This document shows, one piece after another, positions 1-8,552 of a stretch of 64,000 nt of DNA (position 1 is the first letter of the stretch; every line of letters starts with the position of its first letter). Position numbers and translations under genes: made by a program. Source of the DNA: Poriferisodalis sp965215815 (GTDB lineage Bacteria > Actinomycetota > Acidimicrobiia > Acidimicrobiales > Poriferisodalaceae); contig NZ_CBDCEO010000012.1 in assembly GCF_965215815.1 (NCBI RefSeq), positions 1,178,001 to 1,242,000 of the forward strand, written 5' to 3'. Below the pieces are notes generated by a model. That model was not told the origin of the DNA and searched no databases. It worked only from the letters and a program-made list of their open reading frames with translations.

Positions 1-390
1 GTGGTCCATCTCCTGCAGCGAGCCCCGTCCGGCGTGACGAAACGGTCCCTGACCTCCGAAGACCAAGATCGGCGAGTTGGCACGCCAGGCGTTCGCAACG
101 CCGGTCACGCCGTCAGTCACTCCCGGGCCTGCGGTGAGGATGGCCACGCCGACCTTGCCCGGATGCAGGCGCGCCCACGCATCGGCAGCGTGCACGGCCG
201 CTTGTTCGTGGCGTACGTCCACGATGTCGATGCCCTCGTCGAGGCAGCCGTCATAGATCCCCATGACGTGACCGCCGGACAGAGTGAAGACGCATTCCAC
301 GCCGGCTGCCTTCAGCGCCCGCGCTGCGAGCTTGCCGCCGTGAGTCTCGGTGGCCGTGACGCCCAGCGCGCGTTTTTCCTTGCCGCTCAT
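1..390 (-). CDS. ThDP-binding enzyme, acetolactate synthase-like (partial, 3' end beyond window)
   Basis: The first 130 codons of a thiamine-diphosphate enzyme are present; the rest lies left of position 1. The ATG is at 390 on the minus strand. The N-terminal pyrimidine-binding domain is clear: 'LSGGHVMGIYDG', then 'RHEQAAVHAADAWAR', whose Glu is the usual ThDP-activating residue, then 'TAGPGVTDGVTGVANA'. This order is shared by acetolactate synthase, oxalyl-CoA decarboxylase and 2-hydroxyacyl-CoA lyase. Without the C-terminal half the substrate cannot be decided. It follows leuS on the same strand after a gap of about 60 nt and could be cotranscribed with it. Confidence 0.85.
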   Translation of the reverse strand, partial: MSGKEKRALGVTATETHGGKLAARALKAAGVECVFTLSGGHVMGIYDGCLDEGIDIVDVRHEQAAVHAADAWARLHPGKVGVAILTAGPGVTDGVTGVANAWRANSPILVFGGQGPFRHAGRGSLQEMDH

Positions 391-453
391 GTTGGTCCCC
401 CAGCGAGTATCGATTGCTGCTGGCTTTCACCAGACGTGTCTCTTGCTGCTGGC

Positions 454-3345
454 CTACACCAGCACGATGTTCACCAGCTTGCCCGGTACGGTCACGACTC
501 GCCGGATGTCGGCGCCAGCGGTGAGCTCGCAGATGCGGTCGTCGGCCAGCGCAGCGGCCTCCAGATCGGCGGTCGAGATGGCGGCGTCGACCGTGATGCG
601 GCTGCGCACCTTGCCATTTACCTGCACCGGCACCTCGATGACCTCGGCCGCCAGCAATGCCGGATCAGCCACCGGGAACGGGGCGTAGACGACCGTTGTC
701 GAATTGCCCAGCTTTGACCAGAGTTCCTCTGCGAGGTGCGGCACCAGCGGCGCCAGCAGCCGCACCAGCACGTCGGCGACCGGCCGGGGAGTCGGGCCGT
801 CACGGCGGGTCAGCTCGTTGTTCAGCTCGGTAATTCGTGCGATGGCCGAGTTGAAGCGCAGATCCGACATGGCATCGGTGACCGCAGCGATGGTGCGGTG
901 CACCCAGCGCTCCAGATCCGCATCAGGCTCGTCATCTGACACTGTCAGCGCACCGGTCTGTTCGTCGACCAGGTTCCGCCACACACGCTGCAGCAATCGG
1001 TGCGAGCCGATCACCGAATGGGTCTCCCACGGCCGACCTTGATCCAGCGGCCCCATGAACATCTCATAGGTCCGCAGCGTGTCTGCCCCGTACGCGCCGT
1101 AGATGTCGTCCGGCGTCACAGCGTTGCGCAGCGACTTGCCCATCTTCCCGAAGTGGCGCGTCACCTCGTTATCGCCGTGAAAGAACTTCCCGTCGCGCTC
1201 GTCCACTTCGGACGCTTCGACGTACACGCCACGCTGGTCCTGGTACGCGGCGGCCTGGATGTAGCCCTGGTTGTAGAGCCGACCGAACGGCTCGGGCCCC
1301 CCAACGTGCCCCAGGTCGTACAGCACCTTGTGCCAGAAGCGGGCATAGAGCAGGTGCAACACGGCGTGCTCCACGCCACCGACATACAGGTCGACGCCGC
1401 CGACGCCGCCGGCAGCGTCGGTCATCCAGTACCTCTCCACGTCGGGATCCACGAGTACCTCGTCATTGGTCGGGTCGAGGTAGCGCAGGTAGTACCAGCA
1501 CGACCCAGCCCACTGAGGCATCGTGCTGAGCTCGCGACGGTAAGTGCGCTCGCCGTCGCCGTCGCCGTCGCCGAGGTCGTAGGTGGCGGTCACCCACTCA
1601 GTTGCCCGGCCCAAGGGCGGCTCGGGATCCGAGGACTCGTCAAGGGACCTCGGCGCCCAGTCGATGAGCTCTGGCAACACCACCGGGAGTTCGCTCTCGG
1701 GCACCGCCAGCGGCAGGCCCGTCTCGTCGAACACGATCGGGAAGGGCTCGCCCCAGTAACGCTGCCGGCTGAACAGCCAGTCCCGCAGTTTGTAGGTGAC
1801 CGTGCGACTGCCGTGGCCGTTGGCCTCCAACCAGTCGCAGATGGCGGCCTTGGCTTCGGCTGAGCCCATCCCGTTCAGGAAACTGCTGTTGATGGCCGGG
1901 CCCTCGCCGACGTAGGCCTTCGGTTCATAGTCGGGTGGCGGTTGCACAGTGCGAACAATCGGCAGCCCGAACTGCTCGGAGAAGTCCCAGTCGCGCTGGT
2001 CCTCGCCGGGCACCGACATCACCGCCCCTGTGCCGTAATCGATGAGCACGAAATCGGCCACGAAGACCGGCACCGGCTCACCGGTGGTGGGCACGATGCA
2101 GTTGACCCCCAGCCACACGCCAGTCTTGTCGCGGTTCTCTTGCCGCTGCAGGTCGCTCATCGCCGCGGCGTGGGCCCGGTAGGCCTCCAGCGCCTCACGA
2201 GGCGTCGCGGCGTCGCCGATCCAGCGCGGATCGGTGCTCGACGGCCACCGGTCGGCGACGAGCTTGTCGGCCAGTGGGTGTTCAGGCGCCAGCAGCATGG
2301 CCGTGGTGCCATAGATCGTGTCGGGGCGTGTGGTGAACACCTCAACGTCTGGGCCCGCGTCGGCGGCGAAGCTGATCAGCGCGCCCTCGCTGCGCCCGAT
2401 CCAGTTGCGCTGCATGATCTTGACGCTCTCGGGCCAGTCGACGCGGTCGAGATCAGCCAGCAGACGGTCGGCGTAGGACGTGATGCGCATCATCCACTGC
2501 TTCAACGGCCGGCGGAACACAAGGTGGTTGCCCCGCTCAGACCGACCGTCGGCGGTGACCTCTTCGTTCGCCAGCACCGTGCCCAGCGCTGGGCACCAGT
2601 TGACGGGCGCTTCTCCCAGGTATGCCAAGCGGTAGCGGTCCAACTCGACCCGTCGCTCGGTCTCGCTCATGTGGGCCCACGCAGTGCCCTCGGCGGTGGC
2701 CCGTTGGCCGGATTCGAACTGCTCGATCAACTCGGCGATGGGGCGGGCCCGTTCAGCCTCGGCGTCGTACCAGGAGTTGAAGATCTGCAAGAAGATCCAC
2801 TGCGTCCAGCGGTAGTACTCGACGTCGGTCGTGGCCAGCGAACGCCGGTCGTCATGGCCGAGGCCCAAACGGGCGAGCTGGCGCGACATCGTGGCGATGT
2901 TCTGCACGGTGTTTGTGCGGGGATGCTCACCGGTCTGGCGGGCGTGCTCCTCGGCGGGCAAGCCGAATGCGTCATAGCCCATCGGGTGCAGCACCACGTA
3001 TCCGCTCATGCGCTTGAAGCGCGCATACACGTCGGTGCCGATGTAGCCCAGCGGATGCCCGACGTGCAGGCCCGAACCCGACGGGTACGGAAACATGTCC
3101 ATGATGAACAGCTTCGGGGCCGAAGCGTCGTACGAGCCGGCCAGCGGTCCGCTGGGATTCGGCGTGTGGTAGGTGCCGTCTGCGCACCACCGCGCCTGCC
3201 AGCGCATCTCAATCTCGTTCGCCATTTCGGCGTTGTAGCGATAGGGCGGCAGCTCGTCCCCACCCGACTCTGCAGCGGACTCTGGGGACTCAGAATCGGC
3301 GGCTGTCGCCGCGCCTGAGCGGTACGCCGATGCGGGGGCATTCAT
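454..3345 (-). CDS. leuS: Leucyl-tRNA synthetase
   Basis: Class Ia aminoacyl-tRNA synthetase of 963 residues that charges tRNA-Leu with leucine in the cytosol. The HIGH-type signature appears as 'PSGSGLHVGHPLGY' near residues 88-101. The KMSKS loop reads KMGKS near 734-738, followed by 'LRNAVTPDDI'. The CP1 editing region ('TTRPDTIYGTTAMLLAPEHPL') and the C-terminal 'VQVNGKVRSRI' tail are present, so the protein is full length. The N-terminal 35 residues are an acidic, low-complexity extension before the catalytic core. The ATG at 3345 has no Shine-Dalgarno but has CATCCT seven bases upstream, compatible with a leaderless start. The Gly in KMGKS looks like a lineage variant rather than damage. 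Confidence 0.97.
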   Translation of the reverse strand: MNAPASAYRSGAATAADSESPESAAESGGDELPPYRYNAEMANEIEMRWQARWCADGTYHTPNPSGPLAGSYDASAPKLFIMDMFPYPSGSGLHVGHPLGYIGTDVYARFKRMSGYVVLHPMGYDAFGLPAEEHARQTGEHPRTNTVQNIATMSRQLARLGLGHDDRRSLATTDVEYYRWTQWIFLQIFNSWYDAEAERARPIAELIEQFESGQRATAEGTAWAHMSETERRVELDRYRLAYLGEAPVNWCPALGTVLANEEVTADGRSERGNHLVFRRPLKQWMMRITSYADRLLADLDRVDWPESVKIMQRNWIGRSEGALISFAADAGPDVEVFTTRPDTIYGTTAMLLAPEHPLADKLVADRWPSSTDPRWIGDAATPREALEAYRAHAAAMSDLQRQENRDKTGVWLGVNCIVPTTGEPVPVFVADFVLIDYGTGAVMSVPGEDQRDWDFSEQFGLPIVRTVQPPPDYEPKAYVGEGPAINSSFLNGMGSAEAKAAICDWLEANGHGSRTVTYKLRDWLFSRQRYWGEPFPIVFDETGLPLAVPESELPVVLPELIDWAPRSLDESSDPEPPLGRATEWVTATYDLGDGDGDGERTYRRELSTMPQWAGSCWYYLRYLDPTNDEVLVDPDVERYWMTDAAGGVGGVDLYVGGVEHAVLHLLYARFWHKVLYDLGHVGGPEPFGRLYNQGYIQAAAYQDQRGVYVEASEVDERDGKFFHGDNEVTRHFGKMGKSLRNAVTPDDIYGAYGADTLRTYEMFMGPLDQGRPWETHSVIGSHRLLQRVWRNLVDEQTGALTVSDDEPDADLERWVHRTIAAVTDAMSDLRFNSAIARITELNNELTRRDGPTPRPVADVLVRLLAPLVPHLAEELWSKLGNSTTVVYAPFPVADPALLAAEVIEVPVQVNGKVRSRITVDAAISTADLEAAALADDRICELTAGADIRRVVTVPGKLVNIVLV

Positions 3346-3576
3346 GCGGGCAAGGATGCCACGGTTGCCCCCAAATCCCCCGGCCCGCTGGCGTCAGCGC
3401 GGCGGACAGTACGTGATCGAGTCAAAGGATTTCTCAAGGACGCAAAATCGCTGCAGCTCGCAAGAGCCAGCTGATATGGGCGTGCTTATCTCGCTCGACG
3501 AACTGCTGGGCGCGGATTTGGACGAAGTGCGGCAATTCGGCGCCGTCATGCAGCATGTAAACCGTCGGGAGTGCGG

Positions 3577-5208
3577 CTATGGGCTGCGGGAGGTGGCGGG
3601 TGCTCGGGCGGGCGGCCCGGCGCCTTCGGGTTCAGGTGGCTGCAGGCGTGGTTTGCCTTCGGGTTCGGGTTGTCGCAGGCGGGGCCGTCCGTGGGGTGGG
3701 GTTTCGATGGGGGTGTGGTGCTGGTGGAGGCCGCTGTGGCAGTCGAAGCACAGCGATGCGAGGTTCGGTATCTCGGTGGGGCCGCCGTTCTCGAAGTAGT
3801 CGATGTGGTGGGCCTCGGTGCGCTCCGGGGTGAGGTCGCAGCCGATGCAGCCCTGGTCGCGCATTGCGAGGATGAGCCGCTGGGCGTCGTTGGCGTTGCG
3901 GGTGCGTCCCAATGCCAGCTCGGACCAGTCCGACTTGAACACTGCGGGCAGCACGTTGGCGTCGAGCGCATGGTCGGCGAGCATCTTGGCCGAGATAGGC
4001 GTGCCGTCATCGAGGCGAGGGTTGACGAGCCGGTCGTTGACGATGTCGTAGTCCGCGATGATCACCAAGCTCGTCTTGGCCCGACGGATGTTGGTTGTGC
4101 CGGCGATGAGGTCGCTGATCGCGTCGGCGGTGAGCTGCGCCCTCGTCGGAACAACCACAGCACCGCTGTCGGTGTCGGCGTTCGAGTCATCGTGACCCGC
4201 CGTCGTGCCGTTGAGGGCGTCGTCGTTATCGGCGCCGTCGTTATTCTCGGCGCGGCGCCGCAGCGACCGCACCATGGCCTGCAAAGCGATGTTGACCTGG
4301 CGTCCGGCGATGAAGTCGAACTTGCCGTTGAGATGCCACATGCCGTCGTCGCCCAGCTTCATCGACCCCCAACGCTGCGCACGTTGCTGTGCGAGCTCGG
4401 CGTCGATCGGGCTGAGATTCTCGGCGGCGGCCTCGGCTTCGAGATCCGCGAACACCTGCAGGCTCTGGTACGCCAGCGGGTGACGGGCCACGGTGTCGGA
4501 GGGATAGGCCCGGCACAACTCGATGAACTCTGCCTCGCTGCGACGATGCTTCTTGGGAGCCTCCCGGGCGATCACCTTCGCATGAGACAACCCGATCTCA
4601 CCGGCCTGCAACGCGTCGAGCGTCGCTGTCATGCCCCCGGTGACCAGGCTTTCGGCCAGACGGGCTTCGGTGCGGGCTTGCGACGCGTTCAGACGCGTCT
4701 GATCACGCAAGATGTACGCAGCGGACTGCGCCCCGTTGCGCGACGCCAATTCTCCCACCGCGGCCAGATAGCGGCCTTCGATGCGTGCGCGCTCGCCAGC
4801 CAGCTCGACCACGAGATCTTTCAGATCGCCGTAACCCAACGAACCCAGGTCCTCGTTCTCGACGCAGCCGGCTGGGGACCCGGCCTCAGTGGCGCAGCCG
4901 GCGTCCGACCGCGAACCAGCCCGTTCGGCCGCATCGCCTGGCGACTCGCTCACGACGGCCGCCACCCCGCTCCTGTCGCTGCGCAGCAAGCTGTTCCCCA
5001 GCGAATCATTCCGCGCGGCCAAAGGATCCGCCATGTCGCCAGCACCGTCCGGCGCCCTGGTCGCATCGGCGCAGCCGTAATGCGAGTCGTCGAAGCGCCA
5101 AATGGCCGCCGGATTCGGCCACGCCAACTCGGCACCTGCAGCGTCGAACCCGGCCTCGGAAGGTTCCGAGCCGTCGGCGTCGAGCCGGTACAACAGGTCG
5201 GCGAACAT
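3577..5208 (-). CDS. DUF222 / HNH endonuclease-domain protein (13E12-type), copy A
   Basis: A 543-residue protein with an N-terminal DUF222 region ('LSHAKVIAREAPKKHRRSEAEF') and a C-terminal HNH domain. The HNH metal-site residues are visible as 'CIGC' (about residue 454), 'AHHIDYFENGG' and 'CFDCH' (about 488-492). A Pro/Glu/Arg-rich tail follows. Proteins of this type are common multicopy genes in actinobacteria and are often linked to mobile DNA; their role is unsettled. A second copy lies at 38533-39852. The open frame extends about 50 codons further upstream, but the ATG at 5208 aligns with the other copy and has TATGCT exactly six bases upstream, as that copy does. That argues for this start and a leaderless mRNA. 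Confidence 0.88.
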   Translation of the reverse strand: MFADLLYRLDADGSEPSEAGFDAAGAELAWPNPAAIWRFDDSHYGCADATRAPDGAGDMADPLAARNDSLGNSLLRSDRSGVAAVVSESPGDAAERAGSRSDAGCATEAGSPAGCVENEDLGSLGYGDLKDLVVELAGERARIEGRYLAAVGELASRNGAQSAAYILRDQTRLNASQARTEARLAESLVTGGMTATLDALQAGEIGLSHAKVIAREAPKKHRRSEAEFIELCRAYPSDTVARHPLAYQSLQVFADLEAEAAAENLSPIDAELAQQRAQRWGSMKLGDDGMWHLNGKFDFIAGRQVNIALQAMVRSLRRRAENNDGADNDDALNGTTAGHDDSNADTDSGAVVVPTRAQLTADAISDLIAGTTNIRRAKTSLVIIADYDIVNDRLVNPRLDDGTPISAKMLADHALDANVLPAVFKSDWSELALGRTRNANDAQRLILAMRDQGCIGCDLTPERTEAHHIDYFENGGPTEIPNLASLCFDCHSGLHQHHTPIETPPHGRPRLRQPEPEGKPRLQPPEPEGAGPPARAPATSRSP

Positions 5209-5214
5209 GACAAT

Positions 5215-5220
5215 AGCATA
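5215..5220 (-). promoter_or_regulatory. -10 box (TATGCT) of DUF222/HNH copy A
   Basis: TATGCT lies six bases before the ATG at 5208. The same hexamer with the same spacing precedes the paralogue at 38533 and the vapB-like gene at 23313. Transcription would begin at or next to the start codon. Confidence 0.6.
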
Positions 5221-5758
5221 CACATGTACCACACCAATCACACGCAAAAACAGCCACGAGTTTAGGGATATACCTGCACCGTATATGCGAGATATAGATC
5301 TTCCGTCTTTCCTGTCGATTACCGCCTCAAAACATCGATTCCGTTGCGCAATAACCACGCCACGCTCAAAAACATGGAACGGACCGATCAGGGACCGGAA
5401 TACCGATCATCTCCTTTCGGCGCGGGCAGGGTTGACTGGGCCACTCGTCGCTTGATTCCTGAAGTCCTTTCTCTCGAGTTGTTTAGTTGCCTTGAGTTCC
5501 GAATATTGATCGCAATCCTGGCACCGTCAAATCGCAACGTCTGCACGGGAAAACCCAGATAGTGACCATGCGTGCACTATTGAACGATGTCGACGCTAAC
5601 GCAAGATAGGCGAGAACTCGCGGCCAAGATGACTGGATCTCAACGCCTTGCTATAACAAAGGTCTCATGATTCGGCATGCGCAGTATTGAGCTACCACCC
5701 CTCCCCTCTTTGTGGGGGAGGGGTGGTGCTCAAGAGCGTACCCCGATGAGTGTCAGCG
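5221..5758. other. Intergenic stretch between copy A of DUF222/HNH and the secreted protein gene
   Basis: About 540 bp with no convincing gene; it looks more AT-rich than its surroundings. It holds the strong hairpin at 5689-5731 and a small inverted repeat, ATAGTG (5559-5564) with CACTAT (5575-5580). No RNA gene was recognised. Confidence 0.5.
5689..5731. terminator. Strong GC-rich hairpin downstream of the secreted protein gene
   Basis: ACCACCCCTCCCC (5694-5706) pairs perfectly with GGGGAGGGGTGGT (5715-5727) around an 8-nt loop. GAGC/GCTC extends the stem after one bulged T. It sits about 30 nt past the stop codon of the minus-strand gene at 5759. There is no T-tract on either strand, so it would be a U-less terminator or an mRNA-stabilising stem. 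Confidence 0.6.
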
Positions 5759-6622
5759 CTACTCGTAGAGGTCGGGATGATAACATTTTTGACTGGTATT
5801 ACCCAGAGTCCAACCTTCTGGACAGGCTAAGCTACTCACTAAAGCCCAGTACTCATCGTAGCTGTATCCTTGACACAGCCCTCTTTCAAGAGAAAACTCA
5901 CAGCCAAGAAAGTCACTTTTCAGCTGCACCAGCATGTCGCATTTGTTTGCGTCACCTTCGCGGCAATCTTTAAAGAGGGCTCTAGCCTCTTCTCTATAAG
6001 CTAGAAAAGCCTGATTTGGTTGTACAGGGTCTGGAATTCCTTCTTGGGAGCCTTCGACACGCGTTTCCTCCCCTTCGGATTCTTCCGCCTCGGTCTCTTC
6101 AACGGTGGGCTCAGCTGCGGTGCTGGTGCCGGCGGCGGCGTCACCGCTGGCGCGTCGTCCGACGAGCTGCGCCGTGGCCCAACGGGTTTCGCCGCCAAGG
6201 CGTGTCATGTCACGACCTTCGATCTTTGCGGTGGGAACCGCAGCGATGCCGCCGAGAACGAACCCGCCATCGGCTGCGGCGTTGAGCCGTGCCCGCTGGC
6301 TGGCTGGCATCGCGCCGTCGCGGGGCCCCGCGAGGATCAGACAATCCGTGCCCACCACCCCAGCGAGCGTCACGGCGCTGTAGATGTCGGACTGAGCAGC
6401 CGCATCAGAGCCGACCACGATCGGCATATCACCAGCGCAGTCCGACTCGGTCCACGGCTCGGCACCGCCGAGAAATGCACCCCCGCTTTGGGCGCCTGCC
6501 GCGGCGGGCAGCACCAAGGGGGCCGCAAGCACCACGGCCAACAGCGCAGAAACCCAACGCCCGCCACGAACACGCCTCGACAAACTCCCTACTGGACCGC
6601 TCGATGACAATACTCCGCACAT
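5759..6622 (-). CDS. Secreted protein with one cell-wall-binding (CW_binding_2-like) repeat and a Cys-rich tail
   Basis: 287 residues. A basic N-terminus ('SRRVRGGRW') and hydrophobic core ('SALLAVVLAAPLVLPAAAGA') form a signal peptide with an A-G-A-Q cleavage region, so the protein should be exported. Residues from about 55 to 155 contain 'LILAGPRDG' and the motif 'MTRLGGETRWATAQLV', which resembles the R-(L/I)-x-G-x-x-R-(Y/W)-x-T-A core of cell-wall-binding repeat type 2. An acidic Glu/Ser/Thr linker follows, then a C-terminal domain with six cysteines ('FKDCREGDANKCDM', 'LGCEF', 'GLCQGYS', 'LACPEG', 'QKCYHPD') that could form disulfides outside the cell. I do not recognise the tail. No Shine-Dalgarno is evident at the ATG, so the start is tentative. 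Confidence 0.7.
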   Translation of the reverse strand: MCGVLSSSGPVGSLSRRVRGGRWVSALLAVVLAAPLVLPAAAGAQSGGAFLGGAEPWTESDCAGDMPIVVGSDAAAQSDIYSAVTLAGVVGTDCLILAGPRDGAMPASQRARLNAAADGGFVLGGIAAVPTAKIEGRDMTRLGGETRWATAQLVGRRASGDAAAGTSTAAEPTVEETEAEESEGEETRVEGSQEGIPDPVQPNQAFLAYREEARALFKDCREGDANKCDMLVQLKSDFLGCEFSLERGLCQGYSYDEYWALVSSLACPEGWTLGNTSQKCYHPDLYE

Positions 6623-7039
6623 TGAAACCAGCCGCTCATGTATTCACGCGGCCAGGCCATGGGGCTGCATTGGAACGTCTGCCGCAGCGCCACCAGATGA
6701 GATACTCCGCTGACTGCTTGCTGAAACTCGCCGAAATCGTCGATGCGCACATGCAAGACCACTGGTCAGCACGCCGATCGCTGTCGCCAGTGGTCGCTAC
6801 GAATTCCACGGCAACGCCACCTGCCACACGAGCCGTCTGATTCACCTTCGGGAGGACGCACAGCCGGCCTGCGCCGACGCTTGCGAACTTGGCTTGGCCC
6901 GAGGCTCAAGAGCTGAGCGCGTGGGTGAGCTTGGGCGACTTGATTCCCCGTGGGTCTGGGATTCCGTGGCGCTGCCGGTCGCCGACCCGCGCGGGTCCTT
7001 ACCCGACGCTCACACCACAGTCGCCACTGGAGCCACCGC
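6623..7039. other. Divergent intergenic region upstream of mutA
   Basis: About 420 bp between the secreted-protein gene and mutA. The mutA frame stays open back to 6894, but those codons ('RGSRAERVGELGRLDSPW') do not resemble a mutase N-terminus. A 69-codon minus-strand frame (6636-6845) has no recognisable features. I see no RNA gene. Confidence 0.45.
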
Positions 7040-7045
7040 TACCCT
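7040..7045 (+). promoter_or_regulatory. -10 box (TACCCT) of mutA
   Basis: TACCCT lies seven bases before the GTG at 7053, the same geometry seen at many first genes in this window. It supports a leaderless mutA start. Confidence 0.5.
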
Positions 7046-7052
7046 GCGATCC

Positions 7053-8552
7053 GTGCCCACGTCGCACAAGCCCCCGTTGCTCGCCGATCCCGGCTTCGCT
7101 CACGTCTCCGAAGACGACTGGGAATCGGCCGCCGAAGGTGCGCTGCGCGGGGCGCTGCTTTCGTCGCTGCACTCGGCGCTGCTCGGGGGCATCGAAACCG
7201 CCCCGCTCTACTCGCCGCACCGGTACAGCACCGAGGGTGATCCGGCGGGAGTTCCCGGTGCGGCGCCGTACACCCGCGGGGCTGCTGCGACCAGCGGCTA
7301 TGGCGGCTGGGAAGTGCGCCAGATCCACGACGTCACGCTGCCGGGCACACCCGACGCCATCGCCACCGACACGACATCAGGCGTGGATGCCGTCACCGTC
7401 GCCCGGGGCTGGGATGCTGAAGGTGACCGCGCCGCGCTCGCGGCTGGCATTGGCGATGCCGCCGGGGCCGGCGTGACGATCCATCTGCAGTCGGGCACCT
7501 CGCCTGCGCACGCGGCTGCGCTGCTGGACGTACTTGAGCAACACGGTGTCGACGCCGATCGCATGAAATCGTGGCTGGGTCTCGACCCGATCGCAGCCGT
7601 CGCCAGCGGCTGGTTCGGGGCCGATGCCGGCAACAGCACCGTGGTCGTGGCCGAGATGTGCGACGCAGCCCGCAGCGCCGCCGAATTCACCCAGCGCTCG
7701 CCCCAGGCCGTGCCTTTCGAAGCTGACGGCTCAGTCTTCGCCGACGCCGGCGCTTCGGATGCCACCGAGGTGGCTGCGATGCTGGCAACTGGGGTTGCGT
7801 GGCTGCGTGCGATCTGCGACAACCCCGACGGTCCGGGACTCGACCCGGGTGCGGGTGCCCGCCTGTTGGGCTTCACGCTGTCGGCAGGACCCGACCCGTT
7901 CTTGGTGACCGCCAAGTGCCGGGCACTGCGCATGTGCTGGACCCGGGTGCTGGGCACATGCGGCGTCGACGGCACAGGCGGAGAGGGGTTGCCGATGCAC
8001 CTTCACGCCGTCACCTCGACGGCAATGCTGAGCGCCCTCGACCCGTGGGTGAACATGCTGCGCGCCACGACGGCAACCTTCGGCGCCGCGAACGGCGGTG
8101 TCGACGCCATCACAGTTCGCCCCTTCGACGCTGTCACCGCCGGGGCGGCGTCGAGCGGCCTGGGGTGGCGCGTCGCGGCCAACACGCAGCTGATCCTTCG
8201 CCACGAAAGCCGCATCGGATCGGTCATCGACCCCGCCGGGGGAAGCTGGTACCTCGAAGACCTCACGCGCAAGGTGGCGCACGCAGCCTGGGACCGATTC
8301 CGAGAGATCGAAGCGGCCGGCGGCATCAGCGCTGCGGTGGCGAGCGGCGAGTTGGATGCACTGATCGCTGACGAACGAGCGCAACGCGACGAACGCATCG
8401 CGGCGGGCGACCAGGTGCTTGTGGGCGTCACCGACTTCGTGGATTCGGCCGAAGCGAGCGCCCACGCTGGAGCGTCGGCAGCCACGCTCGACCTCGGACT
8501 GGGCGTACACCGCTGGGCAGCGCCCTACGAATCCGGATCGGCAGGGCCATGA
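7053..8552 (+). CDS. mutA: Methylmalonyl-CoA mutase, small (beta) subunit
   Basis: About 499 residues. It pairs with MutB in the adenosylcobalamin enzyme that interconverts (R)-methylmalonyl-CoA and succinyl-CoA, the last step of propionyl-CoA breakdown. Family features are the 'DDWESAAEGALRG' N-terminus, 'TAPLYSPHRY' and the TIM-barrel segment 'ETQLILRHESRIGSVIDPAGGSWYLE'-like region near 8180-8260. The DxHxxG cobalamin motif is absent, as expected for the small subunit. I chose GTG 7053 rather than the upstream open end at 6894 because homology starts there and a -10 box lies seven bases before it. Its stop overlaps the mutB start (ATGA), which implies translational coupling. Confidence 0.9.
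   Translation: MPTSHKPPLLADPGFAHVSEDDWESAAEGALRGALLSSLHSALLGGIETAPLYSPHRYSTEGDPAGVPGAAPYTRGAAATSGYGGWEVRQIHDVTLPGTPDAIATDTTSGVDAVTVARGWDAEGDRAALAAGIGDAAGAGVTIHLQSGTSPAHAAALLDVLEQHGVDADRMKSWLGLDPIAAVASGWFGADAGNSTVVVAEMCDAARSAAEFTQRSPQAVPFEADGSVFADAGASDATEVAAMLATGVAWLRAICDNPDGPGLDPGAGARLLGFTLSAGPDPFLVTAKCRALRMCWTRVLGTCGVDGTGGEGLPMHLHAVTSTAMLSALDPWVNMLRATTATFGAANGGVDAITVRPFDAVTAGAASSGLGWRVAANTQLILRHESRIGSVIDPAGGSWYLEDLTRKVAHAAWDRFREIEAAGGISAAVASGELDALIADERAQRDERIAAGDQVLVGVTDFVDSAEASAHAGASAATLDLGLGVHRWAAPYESGSAGP

Noticed and set aside
734..738. KMGKS instead of KMSKS in leucyl-tRNA synthetase as a defect (numbers are residues)
   Set aside because: All other motifs and the length are normal, and the neighbouring residues are conserved; probably a lineage variant.
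3344..3799. Plus-strand frame of 151 codons overlapping the end of DUF222/HNH copy A
   Set aside because: The first part ('MGVLISLDELLGADLDEV') looks mildly protein-like but is short, and the rest is antisense to a real gene.
6636..6845. 69-codon minus-strand frame upstream of the secreted-protein gene
   Set aside because: No motif, no ribosome-binding site and no conserved neighbour; probably a chance frame.
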